A stretch of 64,000 bases of DNA from positions 7,812,001 to 7,876,000 of the forward strand of contig NW_023503555.1 of NCBI RefSeq assembly GCF_014529535.1, in the 5' to 3' direction. The translations under genes were made by a program, and so were the position numbers. The notes below the pieces were generated by a model. It was not told the DNA's origin, did not search any database, and worked only from the letters and a program-made list of their open reading frames with translations. Numbering within the stretch: the first letter of the stretch is position 1; each line of letters opens with the position of its first letter. This document shows positions 46,283 to 59,300 of this stretch, one piece after another. The DNA is from Bradysia coprophila (taxonomy: Eukaryota; Arthropoda; Insecta; Diptera; Sciaridae).

Positions 46283-47545
46283 CTAGGCAGTTATGGCATC
46301 GACAATCTTTCTGGGAACGTTCATTGTTTGATCGTCCATCAACACAATATCAAAGGCGTCCAAGTAGGCGGGTAGATTGGCTTCGATCTGAAAATGATAA
46401 AGGAAATTCACCTCGGTTCCATTGCTGCCCTCGACGCAAGACGACTCTATTTCTATCGTCAATACTCACGTGATCGTTGAGGAAACCAATTTTCAATATA
46501 TGAGCATCCTTTCCACTAACACAACCATCACCCATACCCGCATCGCCGAGCGAATCGCCCATCACAATGATATTATTACGGTCATGGAGCAGGTCAAAGT
46601 CTTTAGAGCCCTTAAGTGCACTTTCGTTTTTGTTAAAAACGTGAATCATATTGTGCGTATCGAAGCCATCCAATTGTCCGTCTTTGTACTTCAGGAAATT
46701 TGAAACAACCTGCACGAACGAATAACAAAAGACAAATGATTTTGTATTTAAAGATCGTTGTATGCTGTGTATACCAGACCAGGCCGGACTGGCTCGAACA
46801 AGTGATTCGCAAAAGAGCTCAAACAATTAAAAATTTTCATTGAAAAATCCAAAAGACCCGAAATTACCCAAATTCAACAGCATGGTCAGTCCGAACCTGT
46901 AAGATATATGTATCACGATGTATACCTTTACATTCGGCAGCAGCATGTTGAAATTTTTGAGCATCGCTCTGACCGAATCGCCAAGACCGGCGGAAAAGAT
47001 CAATATCGGAACGTTTGCTTGGTAAAGTTTGTCAAATAAATCTTTTGCTCCATCCCTTGTCGCGTCCTTGTATCGCTGGGCTATTGATTCGATTTCTTCT
47101 TGGGTCAACGGAAATCCCCTGTAAAATACGAAACAATTTCGATGATCAGCCTCTCACCCGAACGAGTCCTACGTTCTACATACTTAAGTAAATTACACGA
47201 CAATGTCCACCACTCGACCATCGCTTCGATTTTCTTCGATTTGTCCATGTGCGGATCGATTTCGATGGGAATGAATTTGTCTTTGAGTGCAATCGATTGT
47301 TTGCGAAAACTTTCCGGCAACGACGGACATTGTTCCAGTAAACCGAAACTGCTCAGCACTCGTTCGCCGTTTTCCAGTTTACGCTTTGTAATGGTAAAAT
47401 CGAAATCGGCTACAATTTGCAACCGGTCAACGCCACCACCAGCTAATTGACTGAGTTTGTGTTCCACTACTTTTGGATCTTTGATCCGGCAATTTGGACC
47501 GTCCAAACCGGCAATGTCGCTTAGCTTCACAGTTACTGTCGTCAT
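46283..47545 (-). CDS. Cytosolic 5'-nucleotidase III (NT5C3-like)
   Basis: HAD-superfamily phosphatase that dephosphorylates pyrimidine (and, for the IIIB type, 7-methylguanosine) monophosphates in the cytosol. Four exons: 47545-47184, 47118-46926, 46709-46470 and 46387-46283, all frames closing, 299 residues, the usual family length. Motif I DFDFTIT at 47-53 supplies the nucleophile and the acid/base aspartates. Motif II is the serine in FSAGLGD at about 161-167. Motif III/IV, GDSLGDAGM at 236-244, binds Mg2+. The C-terminal HILKIGFLND and FDIVLMDDQTMNVP are family-typical. Whether it is the IIIA or IIIB type cannot be decided here. Introns are 65-216 bp with canonical ends. No defects seen. 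Confidence 0.92.
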
Positions 47546-49539
47546 TATGTGTTCACCGTAGATTTATCTGTAATTGAAAAGGTTTTAGGATTAGACAACT
47601 TTTAATCTTGATTTGTTTGGAGGCGAATTCTGCCTTTCTTAACGTGTCTTCCGAGCCACGCCTTAAAGCGCACGTTTGCACTTGACGAAGGCGACTACTA
47701 ATTTGAAGTGGGAGTTTTTATGATTATTTTGGACTTTTACACTAGCGCCTAGATGTATGCTCGGAGGAAACTTAGGTGATCAATTGATATTTCGCCTAAA
47801 TGTACGCTAAGACCTATGAACACAAATTCATCGTATTTTGGTTACGTCATACGAGTCATTCGTGTACCATCATTACATCCACCAAGCACACTAACTACCA
47901 AATTGTAAGTTTGAGTGAACTTTAGGACTTCACGAGAAGAAAAATTCCACGAGCAAGTGTCTGACACAGGAATCGAACCCGGATTATGTAGGCACTTAGC
48001 CATACCGTCCATTTGCGTTTTAAGACAGGCCCTTCCAAGAAGGTTTTTATTTAATTTTGGGACCTTTCATTTTGACATCAATATGAATTTTCCACGAAGT
48101 GGCCTAGGAATTTCGTGTGTTCGCTTGTTTTGTTGAAGATGGTATGGTTTCACGACGAGACCATATGCACCGACGTGGGGATAAACTAGAAAATCATCTG
48201 TCAACCGAAAAAAAAAAATCTTTAAAAAACTAGAAAATCCTCCGAAAATACTGCGAAAACTAAAAAATATCAATGGAAAACAAAGAAAAGTCCTAAATTC
48301 TTTAAAATCGAACAAAAACGGTAAGGAAAATCCTGTTAAAATCACAAAATCTTCAGAAAATCCTTCGAAATTCGCAGAGGATTTTCTTTTCGAAAATCCT
48401 TTATCAACTAAATTTACAAGTATCCGCCGCTATGCACCGCCACTAAACATCCTCGAATTTGAGAAAGAGATTTTAGCAAAATGTTTGTTTCCGAAAAAAA
48501 ATGTCGTTGAACCGCATTGAACTTATAGTGGAAATGTCTTTTGTTAAGTTCATGCATTGGTAGGAGGTGTGTTTTATAATATCAAATCAAATTAGCAAAT
48601 TTGCAAAATAAAGTTTCGCCAAAGCTGCAAGACGAAGAGGAACCAATAAAAACTCACAAATTACCAATTTAATCGTCGCGTCGCGATAATTTGATTATAT
48701 ACCAAAACGAACGATTGTGCAATTCACATGAAACGATTTTCAATTTTTTTTGGGTTAATATTTAAATAAAATTGTGAATGGTGCATGCGCCATAAACAGT
48801 TTCTTTTCCCATAAAATTAACCGAAATTCATTTTTAATATTCTCGCATTTTACTTGTCGTCTTTACGATTTTTCATTTTTTCATATTTCATTTTGGATAA
48901 ATACTTAAATTATATTTCAGTTGAACACAATTGACGACAAAATTTACATCATGAACTCAATTTTATCCGAATCTGTATCTCTTACCTACCTACCTGTTGA
49001 CATTTGAATTTTATATCTCACGCAATTCCTGTCTTAATTGTTACTTACAGAGAGAATAATATGCGCCGCGCATTTTATATTCAAACATAATCTAACCTCA
49101 TACATCTTATTCATGTTTCATATAATTTAATGGTACACACACCGAATTGTGCAACATAGGTATAATACACGACGCGTTGTTTTTTGTTCGAAAGTTTTAT
49201 TATCATATCACTTTGTTATCATGTCAAATTTTATCGGTTAAATAATAATAAGAATTTCTCATTAATTTAATGATGAATTGAGCAAAATTCGGGTTGCAGC
49301 AACAAACGGCACTATAACCTCGACTGTAACTCAAATAGAAGTAAATTTCGTTTTGGAAAGAACTTTTATTGAAGGAGGACACAGTGGCATACAATAGATT
49401 ATGTCCTTATTTGGAACATTTTGTTGCAGCTCGAGCTGCAAACACCACACAAGGCAAAATAAAACGTTACAAACAATCATTTTACGTGTTACGGCATGTT
49501 TCATTTTCATTTACATTGCCTAATCACGTAAAGCATTGT
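47546..49539. other. Intergenic, AT-rich, no gene seen
   Basis: The first part is the likely promoter of the nucleotidase gene. 48185-48410 has degenerate AAAATCCTTCGAAAA-type repeats. Nothing else recognised. Confidence 0.4.
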
Positions 49540-49648
49540 ACTTACGAGGTTCCAAGTTGTTATTTGACAAGCGGGGAATACAGCCCTCCCCTTCGGGTCG
49601 GGCTGTAACACCCCACTTATCAAATTTACAACTTGGAACCTCGGAAGT
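49540..49648. repeat. Two-tier hairpin with CTTCGG-type inner loop
   Basis: Outer arms: ACTTACGAGGTTCCAAGTTG and CAACTTGGAACCTCGGAAGT, with TTTGACAAG/CTTATCAAA and CGGGG/CCCC continuing the stem. Inner hairpin: TACAGCCC, CCCTTCGGG, GGGCTGTA. Either a small MITE or a structured RNA. Confidence 0.6.
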
Positions 49649-50289
49649 AATATACTATTACTCACTAAGCCCCCGGGAGAAGAGCTTTAAAGCTGTCGTT
49701 AATGAAGTAATGAGCCATTTACCGCATTATTTACATGCTTTTAACGGCCTCTCCAAGCAGTTGTAAGAAACGTAGTCTGGCAACACTGACTGTAGGCAAG
49801 ACTTGATTGTTGGCTATATACGTTTCTTGTTACAGCTGCTTTTGTCACTACTTCAATTTTATAGCCCAAATCCTGAAGAAGTTGTAAAAATGCTGTAAAA
49901 AGACTTATCGAACCTACAATGTAGCATTGGCTGCAGTGTTGTCAGTGTTGGTGTTGGTGTTGGTGTTGGTGTTGTGTACATACACCCCAAAGCCAGTTCT
50001 GAAACTTTAAAAATTTGTAGGGGGAAGGGACTTAGAAAAAGCGGATACATCATGTTGTATTGTAGGTATTGCAAAACTGTGGCCATGGGAAGGGGTTCAG
50101 AAAAGTGTCCGAACATACAGACGTCCTTTAGACGTTCAAGGTACTACCTCAATTTATTTTGTCTGTTATTCCCGTTTCTCGATAGAGAAACGGGTCTTCA
50201 AAAAAAAAAAATGCGTTTGTTTGTCCGCAGCCCAACATTATACTATCAATACAATCTATCTACTACCTGTTTATGTATTATATATCTCT

Positions 50290-50430
50290 CTATCTAACTA
50301 TTACCTATCTTACGATTAACTATCCTATTATCTATCTATCTATCTATCTATCCATATATCTATCTATCTATCCATCTATCCATCTATCTATCTATTATCT
50401 ATCAGATATTTATTTTCTATTATCGATTAT
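50290..50430. repeat. TATC microsatellite
   Basis: Runs of CTATCTATCTAT with interruptions. Confidence 0.85.
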
Positions 50431-50486
50431 CTATTATGTGTCTGGGCCTGGTCCAAAAAATATTTTTTGAGTTTGTTTGTCCGCAG

Positions 50487-51065
50487 GCCTCAAAAGTGGC
50501 CTCGCAGGGGTCTGCCGGCAGGACGTCGGATGCCATTTTTCAAAAGTGGCCTCCCAGGGGTCTGCCGGCGGGACGTCGGAGGCAATTTTTCTAAAGTGGC
50601 CTCCCAAGGGTCTGCCGGCAGGACGTCGGAGGCCATTTTTCAAAAGTGGCCTCCCAGGGGTCTGCTGGCAGGGCGTCGGAGGCCATTTTTCAAAAACAGC
50701 TTCCCAGATGTCAGTCAACATGACCTACAAGGCCAATTTTCGAAAACGGTCTCCCAGGAATCAGTCGACAAGACCTACAAGGCCTATTTTCGAAAGCGGC
50801 CTCACAGTAGTCAGTCAACAAAACATACGAGGCCAATTTTCGAAAATAGCTTTTCAGATTTTAGTCAACAGGACCTACGAGGCCAATTTTCGAAAACGGT
50901 CTCCCAGGAGTCAGTCGACAAGACCTACAAGGCCTATTTTCGAAAACGGTCTCCCAGAAGTCAGTCGACAAGACCTGCAAGGCCTATTTTCGAAAACGGC
51001 CTCCCACAGCTTAGCCGATAAGACCTTCAAGACCATTTTTTTAGGATTCAGCCGTAGGATATCCG
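50487..51065. repeat. 50-bp minisatellite, about 11 copies
   Basis: The word TCTGCCGG/TCAGTC recurs every 50 bp (50511, 50561, 50611, 50661, 50711, 50761 and onward). First four copies are a GC-rich subtype (GGACGTCGGAGGCCATTTTT), later ones an AT-richer subtype (AAGACCTACAAGGCCTATTT). The array has no stop codons in two frames, giving long but probably meaningless open frames. Confidence 0.8.
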
Positions 51066-53356
51066 ATGCTTTTCTTTGAAAACAGCCCCAAACGTCTCCC
51101 TCGGTCTATACTATGAAATCGTCAATTGTAATTTCCAATGAATTAAAATCTTTTTAGGATTGTATAATCTGATGAATTGTCACAAATCAAGTTGTAAGAA
51201 AATCGAAAATGAATCTTGTAAATATTTTTCAAATATTATCTTATTTATTTGTCCGATGATGAGCTTATCTCTATTGATTAATTACAAATATTTACGATAT
51301 ATGTCTACGGCTGATCCAAAAAAGGGTTTGTTTGCCCACAACCCCTTACAACAGATCGATAAAATTGAGAAACGGGAGTGCCACGTTAGTGGCCTTACTT
51401 GTTGGACAAAGTCAAAATTTTAGTGGGGTTATAATTTGAGCTAGTAAAACCCTAGTTATTCGAGAAAAAAGATTAAGTGACTCGTTGCGTACGCCGTACA
51501 GTCCATATTGCCCATATTTTATTCCCCAATATACATTCGCAATAAATCACATTTTTCAACCAATTTATCAGCACTCGAGTGTAAATCAAGATTCATCAAA
51601 ATCAAAATACATTCACAAAGAATTAAAACTGAGATAAGTCAATAAAAACGGATATGATTAGATTGATCCACTTGTTGGACTGGCTTGATAGTCTATTTAT
51701 GTTAGGCTCAATGATGTAAGAAGCTAATGGAGGAATTTCTTCTGTTGAAGTGCATTGCTGAGCTTTATTCAGAAAATTCACTAACGAATACTTTGAGATG
51801 GTGGGAAAAATACAAGAAATAGGATGGGCGCATAGATTAGCTGTAGGACAAATTTTTTTCTCCTCTCAAAAGGACATGAGAAAATGATGTTTTTTTGACA
51901 ATTCGTCTGATGACAGTTCAGGGAAAAAATTTCTATTTTCTCCCTTCTTGTTCTGACAGGAGAGAAATGGACACTTTCTACCCCGAACAGTCACTTTTGT
52001 TTTGAAATTTGGTTTAACAAATTGATGTGTTGGTTTCGTGGACAGAAACGGAATCACACCTCGCACTTACGAGAAACGTTGCGAAATATCGGAAATTCCA
52101 ACTCGAGCGATTTGCGGCACTCACTTCGCTCTAACCGTAAAACTTCGATCTTATTGGAATTTCCTATTTTCTTCATTCGGTAAACAAATAACTATATATC
52201 AATGAAGAAGAATGGGTTGTTCAACTACTGGCCCACTAAACAAGTCAGGCGTTTTACTCATTATTAAAAAATAGTCCAATCCCGACTCTTCTACACCCAC
52301 ACAATATCTTAATCAATCGAAAATACTTAACCAACCAATTTGCCCACAACTCCACAACTTTCGCAAAAACTTCCGATCGACGATCGACCTACAACAGCGC
52401 AATTAATTGGCGTTATATGCTCTTATCTATTTTCTCCAAGTATAATTTGCCCAGAAAAAGTCAAAAGTTAATTGAATAGTAACGTTCAAATGGTCTGATA
52501 ATGCTGTTGCTACAACAAAAAGATTGGATCTAGCCGTACAACAGTAGGTATCTATATGTTACCAGAAAAATAAATTTATTTTAATCGAAATACGCCGAAC
52601 GCGCAAAGAGAACAACCAAATAATTTATTTACTTAATATCGACACACGAATCTCTTTTGCAATTAAGTCGAAAAAGTCGTTGGAAACCGAGCTCATAATC
52701 AATTCAAACAATAACTTATTGACATGTGCAGAGAGTTCGGTTCATCATAGTGTTATTCGCAACAACAAAATGAATAACGTTTAGTGATAATAATGCGCTG
52801 CATATCAAACGAGCACATTATATCCCCGAAACAATGCTTTTTAATACCTCTCAGTGGCAATTAGAGTTTTTAGTGGGAGTGTTACGATCAGTTCAAACTT
52901 GATTTTTGAGTGGAACTCTCACCATAAATCGCATTGAGAGGGAAATTATTTTTCAATTTTTTTTTTAAGAAGGAAAGAAACCTTAATCGGAATCTATATA
53001 TTTTCGACAAGTCAGTCAAATGTGAATGATCAACCAAATACGAGTTTGACGAGAGTAACGATACGGCCACTATCACAGTCGATAGTTATAATATACAGAA
53101 ATTCAGACGTGTATACTAGCACTACAACGTGTATTGCGGATTGTGCGAGAGGTTTTTATTAATTGAATCAACAAGTGTGCTGGTTGAAAAAAAAAAAATT
53201 TGTATTTTACACACCAACATTTTTGACGATATAAACAAGTGCTTTTGCATATCGATTCGAAAGTGAATTAATTTCGAGTCGACATTACCACCTTTTTAGA
53301 ATTAAATTTAAATTAATTTTTTAACTATAAAAAGAACGACCGAACCAACGTCAAAC
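51066..53356. repeat. Intergenic upstream of the MFSD11-like gene
   Basis: 51870-52210 is the MITE-free copy of the dispersed repeat at 39777-40320. The last several hundred bases are the likely promoter and 5' UTR of the transporter gene. No other gene seen. Confidence 0.45.
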
Positions 53357-56300
53357 ATGGAACGGAATTTTGTGAATGTTATAGCATTAGGATTTGGATT
53401 TATGTTTCTATTTACCGCATTCCAGACAATGGGCAATATTGAAGTAAGTTCTTGATTTCCCCAAAAAGAGAGACATTAACATCAACCAACCAGTTCTTCC
53501 AAAAAATATATTTTTTTTAAAATTTTTATTATTTTTGAAAAACGGTCTTTTTGACACACACATAAATATACGACAATAAAGGCTCGAACAAAACGGGTTA
53601 TTATTGATTTCGAGTTGATCGTGTTTATTATTGTTGATGGATTTCGTAAATAAATTTTGAGAAAGTGATTGCACTGTATTTGATGTCTTTACCAACCAGC
53701 GGTTTAAATGTTAAACGGTGATGAATTGTGTGGCGTTGAGTAACAGTTGTTTAAGAAATTAGGGTGGATCGGTTTGGAGGATTTGTGTTTTTATTTTTTA
53801 GACAAAAGTTATCAGAAGGATATTCTAGCTATTCCTGAAAATTCTTACAAATGCTGACATTTCTAAAATTCTCGAAAATTCCCAGAATCCTTGAAAATAT
53901 TTTCAAGAATTTTCTCAATTATATCATGCCCAACGATTGGAGATTATTTTATGACCAATATTGGGAAATTATTTCAAGCCCAACGTTGAGACAATATTTC
54001 ATCTCAAACGATGGGAAATTATTTCATTTGATTAACGTTGGTATGTTATTTCATGACAAACGTTGGGACATTATTTCATGACCAACGTTGGGACATTCTT
54101 TCATGCCCAACGTTGGGACATTCTTTCATGCCCAACGTTGGGACATTATTTCATGCCCAACGTTGGGACATTATTTCATGCCCAACGTTGGGATGTTATT
54201 TCATGCCCAACGTTGGGATGTTATTTCATGAGCAACGTTGGGACATTATTTCATGCCCAACGTTGGGACATTATTTCATGCCCAACGTTGGGATGTTATT
54301 TCATGCCCAACGTTGGGATGTTATTTCATGAGCAACGTTGGGACATTATTTCATGACCAACGTTGGGACATTATTTCATGACCAACGTTGGGACATTATT
54401 TCATGACCAACGTTGGAACATTATTTCATGACCAACGTTGGGACATTATTTCATGACCAACGTTGGGACATTATTTCATGACCAACGTTGGGACATTATT
54501 TCATGACCAACGTTGGGACATTATTTCATGAGCAACGTTGGGATGTTATTTCATCTCAAACGTTGGGACATTATTTCATGTCCAACGTTGGGACATTATT
54601 TCATCTCAAACGTTGGGACATTATTTCATGCCCAACATTATTTAATCTCAAACGATGGGAAATTATTTTATCCCCAGCGATGCGACATTGTTTCATGCGA
54701 AATCCACAAATATTCTGTAAGATATCGGTCAAATTAATTGATTTTTATGTGAATTGATTCATTACTACGGTGCAAGGGACGAAAATGGGGAATCGTTATA
54801 GGATTAAATATTTGTTAACCGAATGCTCGATTTTTGTTGAGCACGCTATCTGCAACATCAACAAATATGCAATGCATTGCACACTATAACATCACATTTG
54901 CATCATATGACGCGTTTGTTGCGTTCGAATTTCATCATATTTTATGTTGAGAATTGGATAAACAGTCTCTATACAACTAAGTAATTGCTTCCAGTTATTT
55001 TACTTGATTCTTACAACTATCATGTTCAATAGAGTGCTAGCTTAAAGTGAGGATCACTGTAGCGGAACAAGATTTTTTTTCGTTGAAATTGACTTACATT
55101 CCATTAGATTTACCGACCAAAAACTTTCATAACCTTCATAAAAACATAGAATTATGTTACCCCGAGCGAAAATAGATAAATGAGGATGGACTAGGGTGCC
55201 TACAACTTCTTTATCGACAAAAGGGCCTGGATTATTTTAGTTCATATCCTTTCCCTGGTCCACCCTATTACGTGTTACGACTAAATAATCACTTGGAACT
55301 TGTACCAGAAACGAATTGATGAATCAGTCTGCTAACAAAGAAAAACTGTAAATGACTCGCCACAACGACAACAGATTTCTTATAGAATTATCAAGTCCAT
55401 TGTTCCCTTACGACATGTAAAGACGTGATACTTTCTCATTCTCATTAATATGCCTTTGTTTACACAGTATCAAGTCTTTAAATGGTACTTCCTATTGATA
55501 GGAAGGGTCTACAGTCAAATTGTTTGATTTATTTTCAACGTTTCATTGGTATAATAGCAATTGCAATGAAGAACGGTATGTATGATACCATACGGGTCAG
55601 AAATAACTAAATTCTAAGGCAGACAACCGTTGGTCAGTTAGTCACAACTCAGATGAAATTGAAATAAAAACTTGCGATAACAAGAGTAGAAAAAAATCTC
55701 CAATGGAATTTTATAGTCGTTGAATAACTTCATTGTCGCGCTATTTCGATCATTCCATAATGATGGCATTACCCGTCAATCTAACTTTTTTTTTCCACTG
55801 TCCGAAGCGATAACCCAATTCACATAACAATAAAAATTTGAGCAGAGTCTGTGTTATGAGTGTACACTAGTACGTACTGTAACGAGAGCTTCAATTTGTT
55901 GAGTAAAACAACATTTTGGAGGACTTCATTCACGTGTTATCTTATCAACGCGAATGTTGCTCTTGACCATAACACACAAAACTATTTCGTTATTCAGATT
56001 CGGGTTTGGAATCTGGACGTCACTGTGAATTCAAATAGAGATTGGAGAGGACATAACATTGATTAGCAGAAAATCAATTGCAAGACAGTTTTGAGACTGT
56101 TAGCACTGACGAAGAGACGGAAATTTGACCTGTAGTAAGTGTTGAGATAATGTAAAATTTCTCGCGGTGTGCTGGTTATAATAGATGGTGTGAAACTGTG
56201 GCAGCAATTTCTCATATAAGGTAACATTATCGATAGATAAAGAGAATGTATCAGGACCGAATTGGCTACTCAAAAGTACTTGGGGCGTTGAATGACAAGA

Positions 56301-59300
56301 ATCAATTTGCAAGTGCCCTTCGTACTTCGTATACATACAAAAAATTGAAAGGCTCTTACCTTTCGGGCATCGCTTGAATGCCCATAGGACCAGTCCGGAC
56401 CTGAGAATGTTTAGCTGTAATTGAGTCAAAAAACTCTCAGTCTTAGTGCGTAAATCAGTAAATGTCAATCAACAATCTAATGGTGGCATAACAAGAATGT
56501 CGTGTTCTAGGGACTATGATTAGTACAATAAACCAATGGAAAAGCCATCGGCGACAAACCAACTGTTATAATGTGAACATGAAACATATTTTTACGGGTT
56601 TCGCTGCCTCCACTCGACCGGATCACGTAGCACTAAGTGAACTACGTCAGAAACTTGATTTCTGTATTTATAATGAAAAAATGTTTTTCTTTGCCCAACG
56701 AAAATATTTGTGTGTGTACCAAGTTTGACAGAGTAATGTTACATTCGTATGACTAACGAAACGATAATAATAGCGCCGTCTATTTGCAATGATATGCTTA
56801 TTATCTATCTATGCAGAGTATTTTTAGTCATATCGCCTCATTATGCACACTATCTGTTCGGTTCATTAATTGTTGAAATAATGCAAAACAAGCGTCGGTT
56901 ACGGAAAGTCTCTTACGAAACGAGAAAAAATTCGATTGAAAAAAACCGGAGGTTTTCTAGGATCGTGAAATCGACTAGCTAAAAGTAGTGACGACAGTGC
57001 AATTTGGAAATCTTGAAGCAGGCAGGACTTGACCTGACCTAAACACGAAATGATCTGATTTTTTTTTAATGTCCTGAACCTGACCTGATTTATTGTAAGA
57101 AATGACCTAACCTGAATTCGAATTTTTTTCCAGTACAAAATGGAATTTTTTTCCTAAATAATCAAATACCTGACAGGTCAGGTCATGTTAGTCATGTCAG
57201 GTGCTCACTCTAAGACCCCTTAGAGAGACAGACAATTTTTTCCTTTTCGCAGATTCGTCATCTATAACCAAAGGTAAAAGCTTTGTCCTTACCATCTGCT
57301 TCGAACTCCACATGCCACAAACGGCATAGCGGCTCTATAAGCTCCCAGCACTTCGTACGGTGCTAAAAAGAGTTAAACCACAAGTTCTATGAGAAGCCAA
57401 AGCGAGCCAAAGACTTATCAACCACTTCACGCATATTAGTGTTAAAGTCTTGATCGACTGTTCCTCTACTTCCAAGGGCATTGAATTTTTTAGTACTGCC
57501 AAGACGTTCATTGAATTTGTTTTGAAACGGTTGACCTGTTTCACATCTGTGAAAGGTTTCATGGTGTCATCATTACCCTTGATGTTTGCTTACGAGTCTA
57601 GTGAAAGATCTAAAAACCATTTCCATCTTCAAACTTTGTACAATTTCGTCCTAAAAGTCCACGGTACTTCGTATTGTGCCAAAGAAATGAGAGTGTTAAC
57701 TCGCAACACATTGATTCAAGATTATAAACTCGAAAAAGACTTTTGTTTTCGATACGTATTTGCATTGCACACCACAGCACAGTTGCATGCAGATAACGAC
57801 ACCAATAAACAACAAAATTGTTTGGACTTTGAATTTAGCAATTTATGGGTTTGTTCACTAAAAACACCCTTTCTATAATCAGTAGCACTGATCTGGTTAA
57901 GTCGTATTATTATGTCGGAAATGAATTGTTCAACCCGGAATTCTTTTTCTATTCTTACAAATGACTCGCTCTAGCCACGCATAGTGACACGCGAAGGAGA
58001 CCTGATTCAAATTTTAATCAGGTCTCCATCGCTAGAGTTACAGTGAGTTTTGCTTCACTTTCCATCACGTCCATGGAGGGGGAAGGAGTCTTTCCAAGTG
58101 TGACATGCAATGTTAAAAATCCCGATGCCCTTTAAGACTAGTCCCTTACTTCGATTCACTTTTCTTCCATCAACTTTAGTTCCGCCACTTTTACCGTCAT
58201 TCTCACCGCAATTTCTCCCTTTCCCAGAAAACAATATTGGACAGTATTGCCGCCGACGATCCCACATTCAAAGGCGATGGTTACACATCGCTAGCTGTTA
58301 TTTACGGTGTGCTTGCAATTTGCAATTGGCTAGCACCGTCAGCGTTATCAATATGTGGTCCCCGAGGCGCTATGTTCATCGGTTCGATAACATATTGGTA
58401 AACTCTAAAAGAAACACGGCGTAAGGAAGGAAACTAAAGTTTGATTTGAACATGTAGCTTGTTTATGGTGTCGTTCCTGTGGCCACAGACTTGGTTACTA
58501 TATGCAGCCAGTGGAGTGTTGGGAGTTGGTGCTGCTTTGATTTGGTAATTAAATTTAGTTTCAACGAAAAACAAATCTTTTTTCATCGACAAATCAATTC
58601 CGAAGGACTGGCCAAGGTACATATTTGTCGAACTGCAGTGATAGCACAACCATTTCCAGAAATTCTGGAGTATTTTGGGCTATGCTTCAGGCAAGGTAAA
58701 CCTATTTCTACCCAGTCATAACGACCATGACTGTACGAATTGTAAATTGGCTGATTTCAGTATGTTCCTGGGCAACCTGTTCGTTTACTTTCAATTCCAA
58801 GGGAAAACTCACATCGACTTGGAAACGCGTCAATTAGTGTTCGGTGTACTGATTGGTGTCGCTGTCATCGGAATTATTTTCCTTGCCACACTCAGAAAAA
58901 GCAGCACATCGGTGCACAGATCAATAGAGAATATTCGGAAAGAGGAAATCCATGACGGCGGTGAACAAGATGGAATTACCGACGCGTTCAAGAAGGCGAT
59001 AAATCTATTTTTTACGTCTCGTATGCTGCTACTCAGCTTGACTTTCATTTACACAGGTAAACTGGAAGTGATTCCTCGTTATACAAGTGCAAACTTAATC
59101 CACCTCACTTTTCCTAACATTTTCGCACAGGACTAGAACTTTCATTCTTCAGCGGAGTGTACAGTCCAAGCATTGGATTCACATTATCATTGGGCGAATC
59201 ATCGAAACAATTGGTTGGACTGTCGGGCATATGCATTGGAATTGGTGAAGTGTCCGGAGGAGTTTTGTTCGGATTGTTGGGATCAAAGACAAACAAGTTC

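Noticed and set aside
50467-51079. Open frames of 184 and 200 codons
   Set aside because: They follow a 50-bp minisatellite in overlapping frames; no start context or conserved domain.
53921-54700. Possible CRISPR-like array of 25-bp repeats
   Set aside because: Copies are directly adjacent with no unique spacers and the genome is clearly eukaryotic.
54038-54757. Long frames repeating DIISCPTLGHYFMPNVG-type peptides
   Set aside because: A 25-bp period without stops reads open in several frames; it lies in an intron and is a satellite.
57450-57878. 142-codon frame inside the transporter's first intron
   Set aside because: No domain recognised, begins beside repeat-like sequence, no supporting signals.
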